A stretch of 64,000 nucleotides of DNA from Thermospira aquatica (GTDB taxonomy: Bacteria > Spirochaetota > Brevinematia > Brevinematales > Thermospiraceae): positions 868,001 through 932,000 of the forward strand of contig NZ_CP073355.1 of assembly GCF_023525255.1 (NCBI RefSeq), written 5' to 3'. Both the position numbers and the translations under genes were made by a program. Every line of letters begins with the position of its first letter. Positions within the stretch are counted from its first letter, which is position 1. The notes under the pieces were generated by a model. That model searched no databases and was not told the DNA's origin. It saw only the letters and a program-made list of their open reading frames with translations. Below are positions 35,539 through 44,160 of this stretch, in pieces.

Positions 35539-36819
35539 ATGAAAACACCAAACTTTGAAACCCTCGCACTCCACGCTGGTCAAACAATCGATGAAACACT
35601 TTCACGTGCTGTTCCCGTCTATCGAACAACATCCTACCTCTTTAAAAGTAGTGAACATGCCGCCAACCTCTTTGCCCTGAAAGAACTGGGAAATATCTAT
35701 ACGCGTATCATGAATCCTACTACCGATGTCTTGGAAAAGCGCATGGCAACCCTGGAAGGTGGCGTAGGGGCTTTAGCGCTTGCCTCAGGCACCAATGCCA
35801 TCCACTACGCTATCATTAACCTCGCAAAAGCCGGGGACGAAATTGTCTCAGCCAATAATCTTTACGGTGGTACCTTTAGTATGTTTCATGATATTCTCCC
35901 TCAGTTTGGTATCACAACACGGTTTGTAGACATCCGGGATCCAGAAAACGTACGCAAAGCGATTAACGAGAAAACCCGCGCAGTATTTGTTGAAACCATC
36001 GGCAATCCAGCCCTGGATGTTACCGACATCGAGAAAGTGGCCCAAATAGCCCATGAGAACGAGGTTCCGCTCATTGTGGACTCCACCTTTACCACCCCGT
36101 ATCTTTTTCGACCCATAGAGTATGGAGCCGATATCGTGGTACACTCACTCACCAAGTGGATCGGAGGACATGGCACAGCAATAGGGGGTATTGTGATAGA
36201 CAGTGGAAAGTTTAACTGGAAAAATCCCAAATTTTCCCTCTTTGTTGACCCCGATGGTGGCTACCATAATCTCCGTTTTGCCTACGATCTCGGAGAACTC
36301 TCTCCCCTTGCCTATATCATGAGAATGAGGCTTGTTCCTCTCCGAAACCTAGGGGGATGTATCTCTCCTGACAATGCCTGGATCTTCTTACAGGGACTTG
36401 AAACCCTTGCTTTACGTATGGAACGCCACAGCAGCAACGCCCTCGAGGTAGCACGTTTTCTCAAAAAGCACCCAAAAGTTGCCTGGGTACGTTATCCAGG
36501 TCTTGAGGATGATCCCACCTATCCAGTAGCAGTAAAATACCTCAAAAAAGGGTTTGGTGGAATGGTCGTGTTCGGTGTCAGAGGGGGTCGCGCCGAGGGT
36601 CAGCGTTTTATCGAAAACCTCAAACTGTTCTCTCACCTGGCCAATGTAGGTGATGCCAAGAGTCTGGCTATTCACCCGGCCTCTACGACTCACTCTCAGC
36701 TTTCTGACGAAGATTTACAGGCCGGTGGGATCACTCCCGATCTCATCCGACTTTCTATTGGTATTGAACATATCGATGATATTCTGGCGGATCTCGAGCA
36801 GGCTTTGGCAAAACTTTAG
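35539..36819 (+). CDS. metY: O-acetylhomoserine sulfhydrylase (MetY type)
   Basis: The 426-residue protein belongs to the Cys/Met-metabolism PLP family. It has VYRTTSYLFKSSEHAANLF, YTRIMNPTTDVLEKRMATLE, the PLP lysine in DIVVHSLTKWIGGHGTAIGG, and a C-terminal SLAIHPASTTHSQL. The long insert near residues 230-280 and the SKEHAANLF-like start point to MetY, not MetB/MetC. The ThiS-like and ThiF-like genes directly downstream suggest that sulfur comes from a protein thiocarboxylate, as reported for Wolinella MetY. Confidence 0.9.
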   Translation: MKTPNFETLALHAGQTIDETLSRAVPVYRTTSYLFKSSEHAANLFALKELGNIYTRIMNPTTDVLEKRMATLEGGVGALALASGTNAIHYAIINLAKAGDEIVSANNLYGGTFSMFHDILPQFGITTRFVDIRDPENVRKAINEKTRAVFVETIGNPALDVTDIEKVAQIAHENEVPLIVDSTFTTPYLFRPIEYGADIVVHSLTKWIGGHGTAIGGIVIDSGKFNWKNPKFSLFVDPDGGYHNLRFAYDLGELSPLAYIMRMRLVPLRNLGGCISPDNAWIFLQGLETLALRMERHSSNALEVARFLKKHPKVAWVRYPGLEDDPTYPVAVKYLKKGFGGMVVFGVRGGRAEGQRFIENLKLFSHLANVGDAKSLAIHPASTTHSQLSDEDLQAGGITPDLIRLSIGIEHIDDILADLEQALAKL

Positions 36820-36827
36820 GAGTAGCT

Positions 36828-37028
36828 ATGAGGATCAAAGTAAATGGAGAGGAGAGGGAAATTCTCTCTCCCCTCTCTCTTCAAGAGTACCTGGATTCTT
36901 TAGGGCTTTCGGAAAGAAGGGTGGTTGTTGAATACAATGGAGAAATTTTGTCAAAAGAAGCCTGGCCCAATACCACTCTCAAGGATGGTGACAGACTTGA
37001 AATTGTGCATTTTGTAGGAGGTGGATAG
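36828..37028 (+). CDS. ThiS-like sulfur carrier protein
   Basis: The 66-residue ubiquitin-fold protein reads MRIKVNGEERE..., with LKDGDRLEIVHFVGGG at its end. The terminal Gly-Gly is what an E1-like enzyme adenylates and turns into a thiocarboxylate. It ends directly in GGG, so no protease trimming is needed. It lies between metY and the ThiF-like gene with a one-base overlap to the latter. Probably serves homocysteine (MetY) synthesis; a thiamine role is the alternative. Confidence 0.88.
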   Translation: MRIKVNGEEREILSPLSLQEYLDSLGLSERRVVVEYNGEILSKEAWPNTTLKDGDRLEIVHFVGGG

Positions 37029-37579
37029 TGCGCATAGGAATTGCTGGTGTTGGCGGCATCGGAAGCAACGTCGCCATGCACCTCGTTCGGGCTGGCGTAA
37101 CAGCCTTTCGTATTGTGGATTTTGACAAGGTTGACCCATCAAATCTTAACCGACAATTCTATTTCGCCCATCAGGTGGGCCAATCCAAAGTCCAGATGCT
37201 TGTCGAAAATCTTCGTGCCATTCGTCCTGAGGTCCAGATTGACGCTCGAGAAGCTTATATTGATGAAACAAACATTGTTTCACTTTTTCAAGACTGTGAC
37301 TGCGTAGTGGAAGGTTTTGATAAGGCAGAGAGCAAGGTGATTCTTCTCAAAACCTTCTGGAACTCTGGAAAATACCTTGTTTCCGCAAACGGTGTGGCCG
37401 GAAACGATGTAGAGAATATCCGTATCTACCGCCCGAAACCCACCATTGCCATCGTTGGAGACTTCGTTTCAGACGTGGCCACCCACCCCTTAAGCTCTGC
37501 CAAAGTAGGATCCATCGCTGCAATGATGGCAGGTATTGTTCTTGACTGGGCCAACATGTTTGAAAAAAGCAAAAGTTGA
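37028..37579 (+). CDS. ThiF-like sulfur-carrier adenylyltransferase
   Basis: The 183-residue protein has the E1-like nucleotide fold (IGIAGVGGIGSNVAMHLVRA, DFDKVDPSNLNRQFYF with the Arg-Gln pair). DCVVEGFDKAESK and SANGVAGN follow. It is short, lacking the C-terminal Cys domain and zinc CxxC pairs of MoeB. GTG start overlaps the stop of the carrier gene (TAGTG). It should activate the Gly-Gly end of the carrier encoded just before. Confidence 0.9.
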   Translation: MRIGIAGVGGIGSNVAMHLVRAGVTAFRIVDFDKVDPSNLNRQFYFAHQVGQSKVQMLVENLRAIRPEVQIDAREAYIDETNIVSLFQDCDCVVEGFDKAESKVILLKTFWNSGKYLVSANGVAGNDVENIRIYRPKPTIAIVGDFVSDVATHPLSSAKVGSIAAMMAGIVLDWANMFEKSKS

Positions 37580-37617
37580 TTTTTTTTATTGTTGATTTTA
37601 CAATAATTCGATTAAAT

Positions 37618-37629
37618 GGAAACGTTTCC
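37618..37629. promoter_or_regulatory. 12-bp palindrome resembling a LacI-family operator
   Basis: GGAAACGTTTCC, a perfect palindrome with a central ACGT, lies 90 bases before the CPBP gene. LacI/GalR-family and CcpA operators have this shape (family knowledge). No LacI-type gene is in the window. Confidence 0.4.
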
Positions 37630-37718
37630 TTTCAAAAAGCCAAAAGGCTCTCGAACAATCAGAGATGGCCTAAAAAACTCACAAAAGAGGCTCTCGTAAA
37701 AGATCGATAAGGAGACAA

Positions 37719-38621
37719 ATGGTGAAAAAACTTCAAAACTCTCATTTGTGGTTTTCCCTTGTATGGGCAACGTTTATTCTGTTTGTTGTTCCTATCGGAG
37801 TTTCTCGTTTTGCATTTTTGATTTTTGGCCCTCCGGCCCCATCCCTTGCCTGGAAACTCACCATGCTTGTTCAATTCGTGCTGGCGTATAGCCTCGTGTT
37901 TTTTTGTGCTTCTTCCCACCCCTCACGGAAGGCGCTTTTCAGGCTTCCTCAAAAACCCGCCAGGCTTTTTGGAACTCTTGTCCTGGTATGGACCTCCGTT
38001 CTTTTCTCGCTCAGTGGGCTTGTTTTCATTCTCGCTATTTTAGCCAACATGGGCACCGAGGGGCAGATCGCCCAGCAGCTCTCACGGGATCTTGTAGACT
38101 ATCAAGGGGCATACGGCATCCTTTTTGGTTCTCTGGAATATGGAGGTTTCTGGGAAAAAGTGGCTATTTTTGTTCTCGTTGTGGGTCTCGTCCCTATGAC
38201 TGAGGAATGGCTTTTTCGGGGACTCGTGTTTGATAGTTTAACACGACACTTCTCCCCTCGATGGACTATTCTTTTTCAAGCAGGACTTTTTGCGGTTCTC
38301 CATCCCCTGGGTTTTTATACAATTTTTTATCTTGCCATCGGGCTTCTTCTGGGATGGTTCCGTTATACATTTCGCTCCCTCTGGGCAGGGATTTGGGCTC
38401 ACCAGTTTCAAAACAGTCTCGCTTTTGTAAGCTTTCTTGGTGGAGGAAGGGAAATGCTTACCATAGATCCCATGCAGTTAGATCCCGGCCAACTCTGGAT
38501 TATAGTACCTTTTACCCTTATCATGGTTGGCATTGCCATTCTGGCAATACGATCTCTCGTAACATGGCCTACCACTCCCACTGAAAACTCAGGGCAAAAC
38601 GAAGCGCACTATCCCAGGTAA
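37719..38621 (+). CDS. CPBP-family intramembrane protease
   Basis: The 300-residue membrane protein has about eight hydrophobic segments and the CPBP (Abi/Rce1-like) motifs. Motif 1 is VPMTEEWLFRGLVFDSL (Glu-Glu-x3-Arg). Motif 2 is AGLFAVLHPLGF, with His. Motif 3 is GIWAHQFQNSLAFV (His-x3-Asn). RBS AAGGAG precedes ATG 37719. The last 53 bases overlap the convergent HhH/barrel gene. The substrate is unknown. Confidence 0.9.
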   Translation: MVKKLQNSHLWFSLVWATFILFVVPIGVSRFAFLIFGPPAPSLAWKLTMLVQFVLAYSLVFFCASSHPSRKALFRLPQKPARLFGTLVLVWTSVLFSLSGLVFILAILANMGTEGQIAQQLSRDLVDYQGAYGILFGSLEYGGFWEKVAIFVLVVGLVPMTEEWLFRGLVFDSLTRHFSPRWTILFQAGLFAVLHPLGFYTIFYLAIGLLLGWFRYTFRSLWAGIWAHQFQNSLAFVSFLGGGREMLTIDPMQLDPGQLWIIVPFTLIMVGIAILAIRSLVTWPTTPTENSGQNEAHYPR

Positions 38622-40356
38622 GGATCCTCGCTGCTACGGACATCTCTTTGCGACGGTATCGTACCAGAAAACAACTCGTCTCTGTAGAATGATAAAACCA
38701 CATGCTCTCCATTTCTCCTGATTCGATGGGAGAAAAGGTAAAAGAGATGGGATTTTCCTTTAAGGGGAAAAACCACCCATGCCAGAGAGAAAAACTCCAG
38801 TTTTTAAAAAAGCCGCTGAGTTTTATGTGATACTCGCTTCCACTTTTCTGTTGATACCTATCCTGAGAAAATCGCATCTCCCACTTCAAAGGAGAAAAAA
38901 GCCACCCCGCCACTCCTCCCCCATAGGAGAAAAAGAACGTATTGGTACGAATATCCATACCCACTGAAGAAAAAATTCTCTCCATGCCTACCCATGACGC
39001 ACCAACTCTTTCTACAAAGGCAGAGCTCGCACCAAATTTGAAAGTGCTATAGCCAGTTGTCATGTTGGTATAGACCTCAGAACGGGCAAAAAATTCAAAA
39101 AAATCTCGTTTTGCTTCAAACCCCCAGACAAATCCCCGCCTTCCCGGAATACCCCGATAAAGCTTTCCCCCATACGGTGCAAAGAAGTTCGTCCCTCCCT
39201 CGTACATAGCCATGGCCTGTCTGATTTTCCCAGGAAATCGCATCCAGACAATCCACGCCTGATCCCCTGAAAAAGCCCATTCTCCCCCTCCTTCAAACAC
39301 GGGAAATCGAAGCCTGCCAAACAGGCTCCCACTTCCTAAACGCTCTGTCCCATTGGTAGTCAACAAAAAGCCCTGAGCGCCGATGCTTCCTTTTTCTCCC
39401 TCAAACGTTCCAAATCCCCCCATCGTCGTTGTCTGGTTAGAAAAGAAGAGAATCCCCCATCTCCATCCACCAAAAGAGATTTGCCCCGCCAAACCACGGA
39501 AAATCTCATCGTAATGATTCCTATCATTATCCCGTGAAGCAGAAAATGGTCGCCGAAGACCCTTTTCCCAGACGATCATCGATGAAGGTTCCCGACTTAT
39601 AATCGTAAAAGGATCCCCAAAAAGGAGCCCCATTCCCTGCCGATAAATAAAATCCCCTCCAACAAGCATTCCCCACGACGAGGAACACATACCCCCCAAA
39701 ACCCCCTGCGTAAGAATGGTAGAGAGATTCCCCGTTGTGACATGAAAATCAGGCAGAAGAAGATACCCTTCTCCATAGGGAAAATAGACTGTGGTGCGAT
39801 AAAGCGTGTTGGTATTTTCAAGGCGAAGAGCATTTTTCCATCGAAGAGTTTTGGAGACATCAGAAATCCTTACATAAGGAGCAATGGCACGAATTTCCTC
39901 AACACGCCAACCAAGAGGAACAAGTTCCCTGAGAGTAGTAAAACCTCGTTGTTTTCGATAATCAAGAAGATCTTTTAGCCGTTTCTCATTCATACCTGGA
40001 AGCATTCGTAAAAGAGAGGGAGAGGCAGTATTAAGATCTGCAGGGTAGATCAAAAGATCGGCGAGATCGGGAGAAACATCCTCGATGGGTGGAGAGCTTT
40101 CAATCGAAAAACGATAACGAAACCATGGAAGCATGGCTTCAGGGACGCCGGCAAGAAGCAGATCTTCATACGACCATATCCAGCCTTCCCGCTGACGAAA
40201 CTCAACGAGGGAAACCACAACATGTTTATCAACACCATTTTGCAGTAAAATTCTCGAAAGCTCACTGTCCGAAAGGCTATTGATGTCAAACGCGCTCAGA
40301 TTTAGGGTGATCAAGCTTATAGCCAACACCGCGAAAGGTTTGAAGACATTTGCCAT
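38569..40356 (-). CDS. Exported helix-hairpin-helix/beta-barrel protein
   Basis: The 595-residue protein begins with a signal peptide (FKPFAVLAISLITLNLSAFD). Residues about 20-160 carry helix-hairpin-helix units: DLNTASPSLLRMLPGMNEKR, LKDLLDYRKQRGFTTLRELV and a more diverged pair before them. From about 170 on it is Gly/Phe/Trp-rich with alternating strands and ends in a strand-like segment ALRFALSFQWEW, like an outer-membrane barrel. Its start lies 71 bases inside the response-regulator gene, so the two are coupled. HhH domains usually bind DNA; DNA uptake is one idea, unproven. Confidence 0.75.
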   Translation of the reverse strand: MANVFKPFAVLAISLITLNLSAFDINSLSDSELSRILLQNGVDKHVVVSLVEFRQREGWIWSYEDLLLAGVPEAMLPWFRYRFSIESSPPIEDVSPDLADLLIYPADLNTASPSLLRMLPGMNEKRLKDLLDYRKQRGFTTLRELVPLGWRVEEIRAIAPYVRISDVSKTLRWKNALRLENTNTLYRTTVYFPYGEGYLLLPDFHVTTGNLSTILTQGVLGGMCSSSWGMLVGGDFIYRQGMGLLFGDPFTIISREPSSMIVWEKGLRRPFSASRDNDRNHYDEIFRGLAGQISFGGWRWGILFFSNQTTTMGGFGTFEGEKGSIGAQGFLLTTNGTERLGSGSLFGRLRFPVFEGGGEWAFSGDQAWIVWMRFPGKIRQAMAMYEGGTNFFAPYGGKLYRGIPGRRGFVWGFEAKRDFFEFFARSEVYTNMTTGYSTFKFGASSAFVERVGASWVGMERIFSSVGMDIRTNTFFFSYGGGVAGWLFSPLKWEMRFSQDRYQQKSGSEYHIKLSGFFKNWSFSLWHGWFFPLKENPISFTFSPIESGEMESMWFYHSTETSCFLVRYRRKEMSVAARILTWDSALRFALSFQWEW

Positions 40357-40987
40357 ATTTCCCCAACTTCTCTCTCAAATTCTTAATATGCGCATCTATA
40401 GTGCGGTCCATAATAGCTTTTTCATTGTTCCAGAGTCTTTCAATAAGCATATCTCTGGTAAATACCTGTCCCGGTTTTTCCATGAGGATGGCCAGTAAAC
40501 GGAATTCCGTTGCCGTCAGGACAACCTCCTGTCCATCAACGGTTGTCTGAAAACGACTGGTATCCAGGCGTATTCCTTCCCACGTAAGAACAGAAGACTC
40601 AAGAGATATCTGGTCCTTGCGTCTAAGAACTGCCTTTACCCGACTCACCATTTCCCGAGGACTAAAAGGCTTGGGAATGTAATCATCTGCACCAAGCTCT
40701 AAACCTAAAACCCGATCCATTTCTTCGCCTCTCGCACTGATACATACAATTCCTGTTTGAGGGGATTTACTCCGTATCCAGGAGAGAAGCTCAAGCCCAC
40801 TTCTATCGGGAAGCATGATGTCGAGAATCACCAGAGATGGTTTTTCTTTTTCGCGAAGAAAGGTGGACATAAAGGTATCCGCTTTTGAAAACCCTCGACA
40901 AGAAAACCCTGCTTGCTGAAGCGCTGTTTCCTCGAGTGCCTGAATATCAGGCTCGTCCTCAACAATCCAGATAGAGGGGGTTCCCAT
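40286..40987 (-). CDS. OmpR-family response regulator
   Basis: The 233-residue protein has a receiver domain (IWIVEDEPDIQALEETALQQ; phospho-acceptor in LVILDIMLPDRSGLELL; GADDYIPKPFSPREMVSR) and a winged-helix DNA-binding domain (LTATEFRLLAILMEKPGQVF, IDAHIKNLREKLGKYG). No sensor kinase is adjacent. The DUF58 gene is 9 bases upstream on the same strand. Confidence 0.93.
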   Translation of the reverse strand: MGTPSIWIVEDEPDIQALEETALQQAGFSCRGFSKADTFMSTFLREKEKPSLVILDIMLPDRSGLELLSWIRSKSPQTGIVCISARGEEMDRVLGLELGADDYIPKPFSPREMVSRVKAVLRRKDQISLESSVLTWEGIRLDTSRFQTTVDGQEVVLTATEFRLLAILMEKPGQVFTRDMLIERLWNNEKAIMDRTIDAHIKNLREKLGKYGKCLQTFRGVGYKLDHPKSERV

Positions 40988-40996
40988 GTCACCTCC

Positions 40997-41920
40997 TTAA
41001 TTTCTCAACTGGCGACGAACTCTCGTCATCTGTTTGAGGAGTTTTTCGACACTTTTGAAATAATCCTCTCCACTCGAAAGCTCAAGGTACTCAAGCCCAA
41101 AATGATGGAAAACAGAGGTATAAAATTGCTTGTACTGGTCATACGCATGCGAAGCCCCAACAACACGTGTCTCATTTTGTCCTGTTTCAATATCTTCAAA
41201 AAAGGCCAAAAGAGGCAATGACTTTTGCCAGGGAACAAGCAAAGGATGAAAAGCATTTTTCTCGCTTTTGTCATGAATAACAAGAGGAATCACCTCATGC
41301 CTATCACAAAGCCTGGAAAGCGCCTTATCATACTCGCCATCAAGAAAATCGCTCATAAGGAAAAGGATGGCAGATTTTTTTAATAAACTCGAAGCCTCTT
41401 CGAACGAGTGTGCAAGTGATGTCCCGCGGAATTTAGGAGTATAATACCAGATGTCTCGTATAATCCGCAAAAGCTGTGAGTAATCGTGTTTCGCAGGAAC
41501 AAACTGTTCTACCTCCGTAGTGTGAAGAATCATACCCACTTTGTCTTGATTGTAGTAGGCAATAAACCCAAGAAAAGCCGCTATCTCTGCCATAATCTGA
41601 CGCTTTGATATTGTCTGACCATACCTTGTAGAATCACTGACATCAACAACAAAATAGACCGTGAGCTGACGCTCTTCCACAAACTGTTTCACATAGGGTT
41701 CTCGCATCCTTGCGGTTACGTTCCAATCAATATCCCGCACGTCATCACCATACGTATACTCCCGAACATCCGAGAACTCAATCCCCTTACCTTTAAAGAT
41801 ACTATGATACTGACTGGTTATCTGATCCCGGATAAGTTTCCGGGCACGAATCTCAAGGTGCTTGACACGGGAAATGATCTTTTGAATCGAGTCAGGTGGA
41901 AGATTGAGTGTCTTGTCCAT
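40997..41920 (-). CDS. DUF58 domain protein
   Basis: From ATG 41920 the product is 307 residues; longer in-frame extensions upstream overlap the membrane-protein gene and are rejected. The DUF58 pattern is GIEFSDVREYTYGDDVRDID, then WNVTARMREPYVKQFVEERQ, followed by a vWA-like fold with the MIDAS-type VVDVSDSTRYG and DFLDGEYDKAL. Usually these proteins work with a MoxR AAA ATPase, which is not visible here. Confidence 0.9.
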   Translation of the reverse strand: MDKTLNLPPDSIQKIISRVKHLEIRARKLIRDQITSQYHSIFKGKGIEFSDVREYTYGDDVRDIDWNVTARMREPYVKQFVEERQLTVYFVVDVSDSTRYGQTISKRQIMAEIAAFLGFIAYYNQDKVGMILHTTEVEQFVPAKHDYSQLLRIIRDIWYYTPKFRGTSLAHSFEEASSLLKKSAILFLMSDFLDGEYDKALSRLCDRHEVIPLVIHDKSEKNAFHPLLVPWQKSLPLLAFFEDIETGQNETRVVGASHAYDQYKQFYTSVFHHFGLEYLELSSGEDYFKSVEKLLKQMTRVRRQLRN

Positions 41921-42188
41921 TTTCTTTTCCCTGTGAAAGACTGGGGGGAACGGTTTCCTTGGAAATAATTGTTGCCTCTGTGTAACGGGCTCCTGTTTCA
42001 TCATAGGATCTTTCTTTTCTCGTGAGTCTATTCCAGCTTTCCAAAAGCCACCAAAGAACTCCCAGGAAAACAAACGGAAGCGCCAGGAAAAAAAGTACGG
42101 GAAGAAGAAAAGCAAGAATTGTCAAAAAAGCAAGCCCGCCTAATCCCACGGTCACCCAAAACCAGACCCTATCCCACCAGTTACCCAT
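41892..42188 (-). CDS. Small membrane protein
   Basis: The 98-residue protein has two hydrophobic helices (VWFWVTVGLGGLAFLTILAF and a following LLPVLFFLALPFVFLGVLWW) and a polar C-terminal tail. Its stop overlaps the DUF58 start by 29 bases. I do not recognise the family. RBS AAGGAG lies before the ATG. Confidence 0.65.
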   Translation of the reverse strand: MGNWWDRVWFWVTVGLGGLAFLTILAFLLPVLFFLALPFVFLGVLWWLLESWNRLTRKERSYDETGARYTEATIISKETVPPSLSQGKENGQDTQSST

Positions 42189-42264
42189 CAGTTACTCCTT
42201 ATAGGTATTATACCATAAAAGACAAAAGAAAGCAAAAAACAATGTTTCGTCTTTCACTTTACAG

Positions 42265-42611
42265 ACTGCAGCAAGGTAAGAGCATAGTTTGTAAAACACT
42301 CCTCTTACCATGTCTCAGTGTTGGGGAAAATGTTTCACATCGTGAAAGGTGATAGCTGTTTAGGTGGGCAAAAAATATCGTACCTCTTCAAAAAACGTAA
42401 GGGACAAAACCTGGTAAAACGTTTAACGTCGAATTTTCCGAGGAAAAGCTCTTCCCATGGTGCAGGTTCACCTTACCACCCACACTGCGAAAAGGGAATA
42501 ACCAGAAGTTTTTTCTCCCCGCGATAAAAATATTTCTTGCCTTCTGGCTTCCACTGCGAAAGGGTAAGAGCTTGATAAAAAGCCTCTTCTCCCCTGCGAA
42601 AGAGCAAGTGC
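42265..42611. repeat. Second cluster of the 19-bp motif
   Basis: The same motif as at 19779-20722. Direct copies start at 42301 and 42448. Inverted copies start at 42265, 42484, 42553 and 42593, with a weak one near 42337. Spacings are again about 36 bp or twice/three times that. A near-palindrome, GTAAAACGTTTAAC (42414-42427), one base off the perfect one in the first array, falls in the gap. The 510-bp interval 42189-42699 holds no gene that I can support. Confidence 0.75.
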
Positions 42612-42699
42612 TTTCCCTCCTCTTTGGAGAAAAAGCCTGCCTTCCGCCATCAAAAAAACAGCGCCTCACCCCTTCTCGGAAAATGCCACGCACCAAAGC

Positions 42700-43218
42700 C
42701 TAAAACCACGTCTTCACGGCATCCAGAAATATACTGTAGTTTCTAAAACCCACAATTTTCTCAACAATTCTTCCCTGTTTATCAATCACAAAGGAAGTTG
42801 GTATACCTGAAATACCCCCGTATCGCATGGCCAGCTGATCGCTTCCCATAACAACAGGATAATTCATTTTAAACTGCTTATAGAAATCCTGGACAAGTTC
42901 CTTTGCATTGGGACCACGATCCAGGGAAATCCCTATAACAACCAACCTGTCTCCAAAATCCTGATACAATCGAACAAGATCCGGGATCTCAGCCTGACAG
43001 GGAGGACACCACGTAGCCCAAAAATTCAACAACACCACCTTTCCACGATAAGCCTCCAGCCGAACAATCGAATCCCCAAAAATCGTGGGCTCAGAGAAAA
43101 GCGGCGCAAGGGGATACTCTTTCGCTGCGGATCTTTTCGACATAGAAAAGCTTACCCCCACAATACCTGCCACCACCACAACAACCACCCCTATCCACAA
43201 CCATGAATACCTTTTCAT
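42700..43218 (-). CDS. TlpA/ResA-type thiol-disulfide protein
   Basis: The 172-residue protein has an N-terminal membrane anchor (WLWIGVVVVVVAGIVGVSFS) and a thioredoxin fold with the active site NFWATWCPPCQAEIPDL and the cis-Pro region GISGIPTSFVIDKQGRIVEK. It should reduce or oxidise thiols outside the membrane, fed by the CcdA protein encoded just upstream. Confidence 0.92.
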   Translation of the reverse strand: MKRYSWLWIGVVVVVVAGIVGVSFSMSKRSAAKEYPLAPLFSEPTIFGDSIVRLEAYRGKVVLLNFWATWCPPCQAEIPDLVRLYQDFGDRLVVIGISLDRGPNAKELVQDFYKQFKMNYPVVMGSDQLAMRYGGISGIPTSFVIDKQGRIVEKIVGFRNYSIFLDAVKTWF

Positions 43219-43228
43219 ATCTATACTC

Positions 43229-43963
43229 CTACTTTACAAGATGCATTTCAAGTTCACCCAAAAAAGGAAAAGCCTGTGATAGCCACTGCGAAATCATGCC
43301 CATCGTATTAGCTATCATGAGAAATCCCAAAACCACCAGAAACACCCCACTCACTTTTTCTATAATAGGGAAAAACCGCTGAAGAGATCGCACCCATTGC
43401 CTCACCGAATTTATCGCCAGACCCAAAAGAAAGAAAGGAAGTGCAAGACCAGCCGAAAACAAAAGCAAAAGCACTACCATCAAGAAAAGGTTTTGCGTCG
43501 TTGCTGCCGAGAAGAGAATAGCACTCAAAACAGGACCAATACACGGACTCCAACCCGCGGCAAAAGACACCCCCAGAAGAAAACTTCCCCATGGGTGTTT
43601 TTTATCCCCTTCAAAATTCAGCTTCACCTCCTGATCTAAAAAGCGAAGCTTAACCACCCCCAAAAAATGAAGCCCCATCAAAACAATAAACATCCCTGCA
43701 ATCCGCTGTATCCACTGCTGGATAAAAGCCAGAGAAGCAAAAATCACATAAAACAGGATAGAAAACATCACAAAAACCACCGTAAACCCAAGGACAAACG
43801 CCCCAATCCTCACCAATGTCCATCGAAGAGACGGTTTTTCACTTTCAACCATGGTCCCCGACATATAGGCAAGATAAATAGGGATCATCGGCAAAATACA
43901 AGGAGACAAAAACGTAAGAATTCCCCCCACCAGCGCAAAAAATACAAGAACCCCAAATTCCAT
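43229..43963 (-). CDS. ccdA: CcdA-type transmembrane thiol transporter
   Basis: The 244-residue protein with six helices has the CcdA/DsbD-beta marks: GGILTFLSPCILPMIPIYLA (Cys-Pro) and FAAGWSPCIGPVLSAIL. It passes electrons from cytoplasmic thioredoxin to periplasmic TlpA-like proteins. ATG 43963 follows AAAGGAGGAATGT; the longer frame upstream is not needed. The next gene downstream is the TlpA-like one (10-base gap). Confidence 0.92.
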   Translation of the reverse strand: MEFGVLVFFALVGGILTFLSPCILPMIPIYLAYMSGTMVESEKPSLRWTLVRIGAFVLGFTVVFVMFSILFYVIFASLAFIQQWIQRIAGMFIVLMGLHFLGVVKLRFLDQEVKLNFEGDKKHPWGSFLLGVSFAAGWSPCIGPVLSAILFSAATTQNLFLMVVLLLLFSAGLALPFFLLGLAINSVRQWVRSLQRFFPIIEKVSGVFLVVLGFLMIANTMGMISQWLSQAFPFLGELEMHLVK

Positions 43964-44160
43964 ACATTCCTCCTTTAAATATACTAATATTATAATATCA
44001 TAATTCAAATACGTCAAAAAAATAGTCGCGTAAAAATTGAGACTTCATCTCTGTTTCATTATAAAGAAAAACTTTCAAAAAAAGAAAAATAAAAAACCCG
44101 ACAAAGACAGTATTTCCCCACGTTTTTAAAAAATCTTACAAAAAAAATTCTATGAAACAT

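Noticed and set aside
42331-42350. A parS-like site (TGTTTCAC and GTGAAA halves)
   Set aside because: The halves are separated by three extra bases and the second is incomplete; it overlaps a weak copy of the 19-bp motif, which explains it better.
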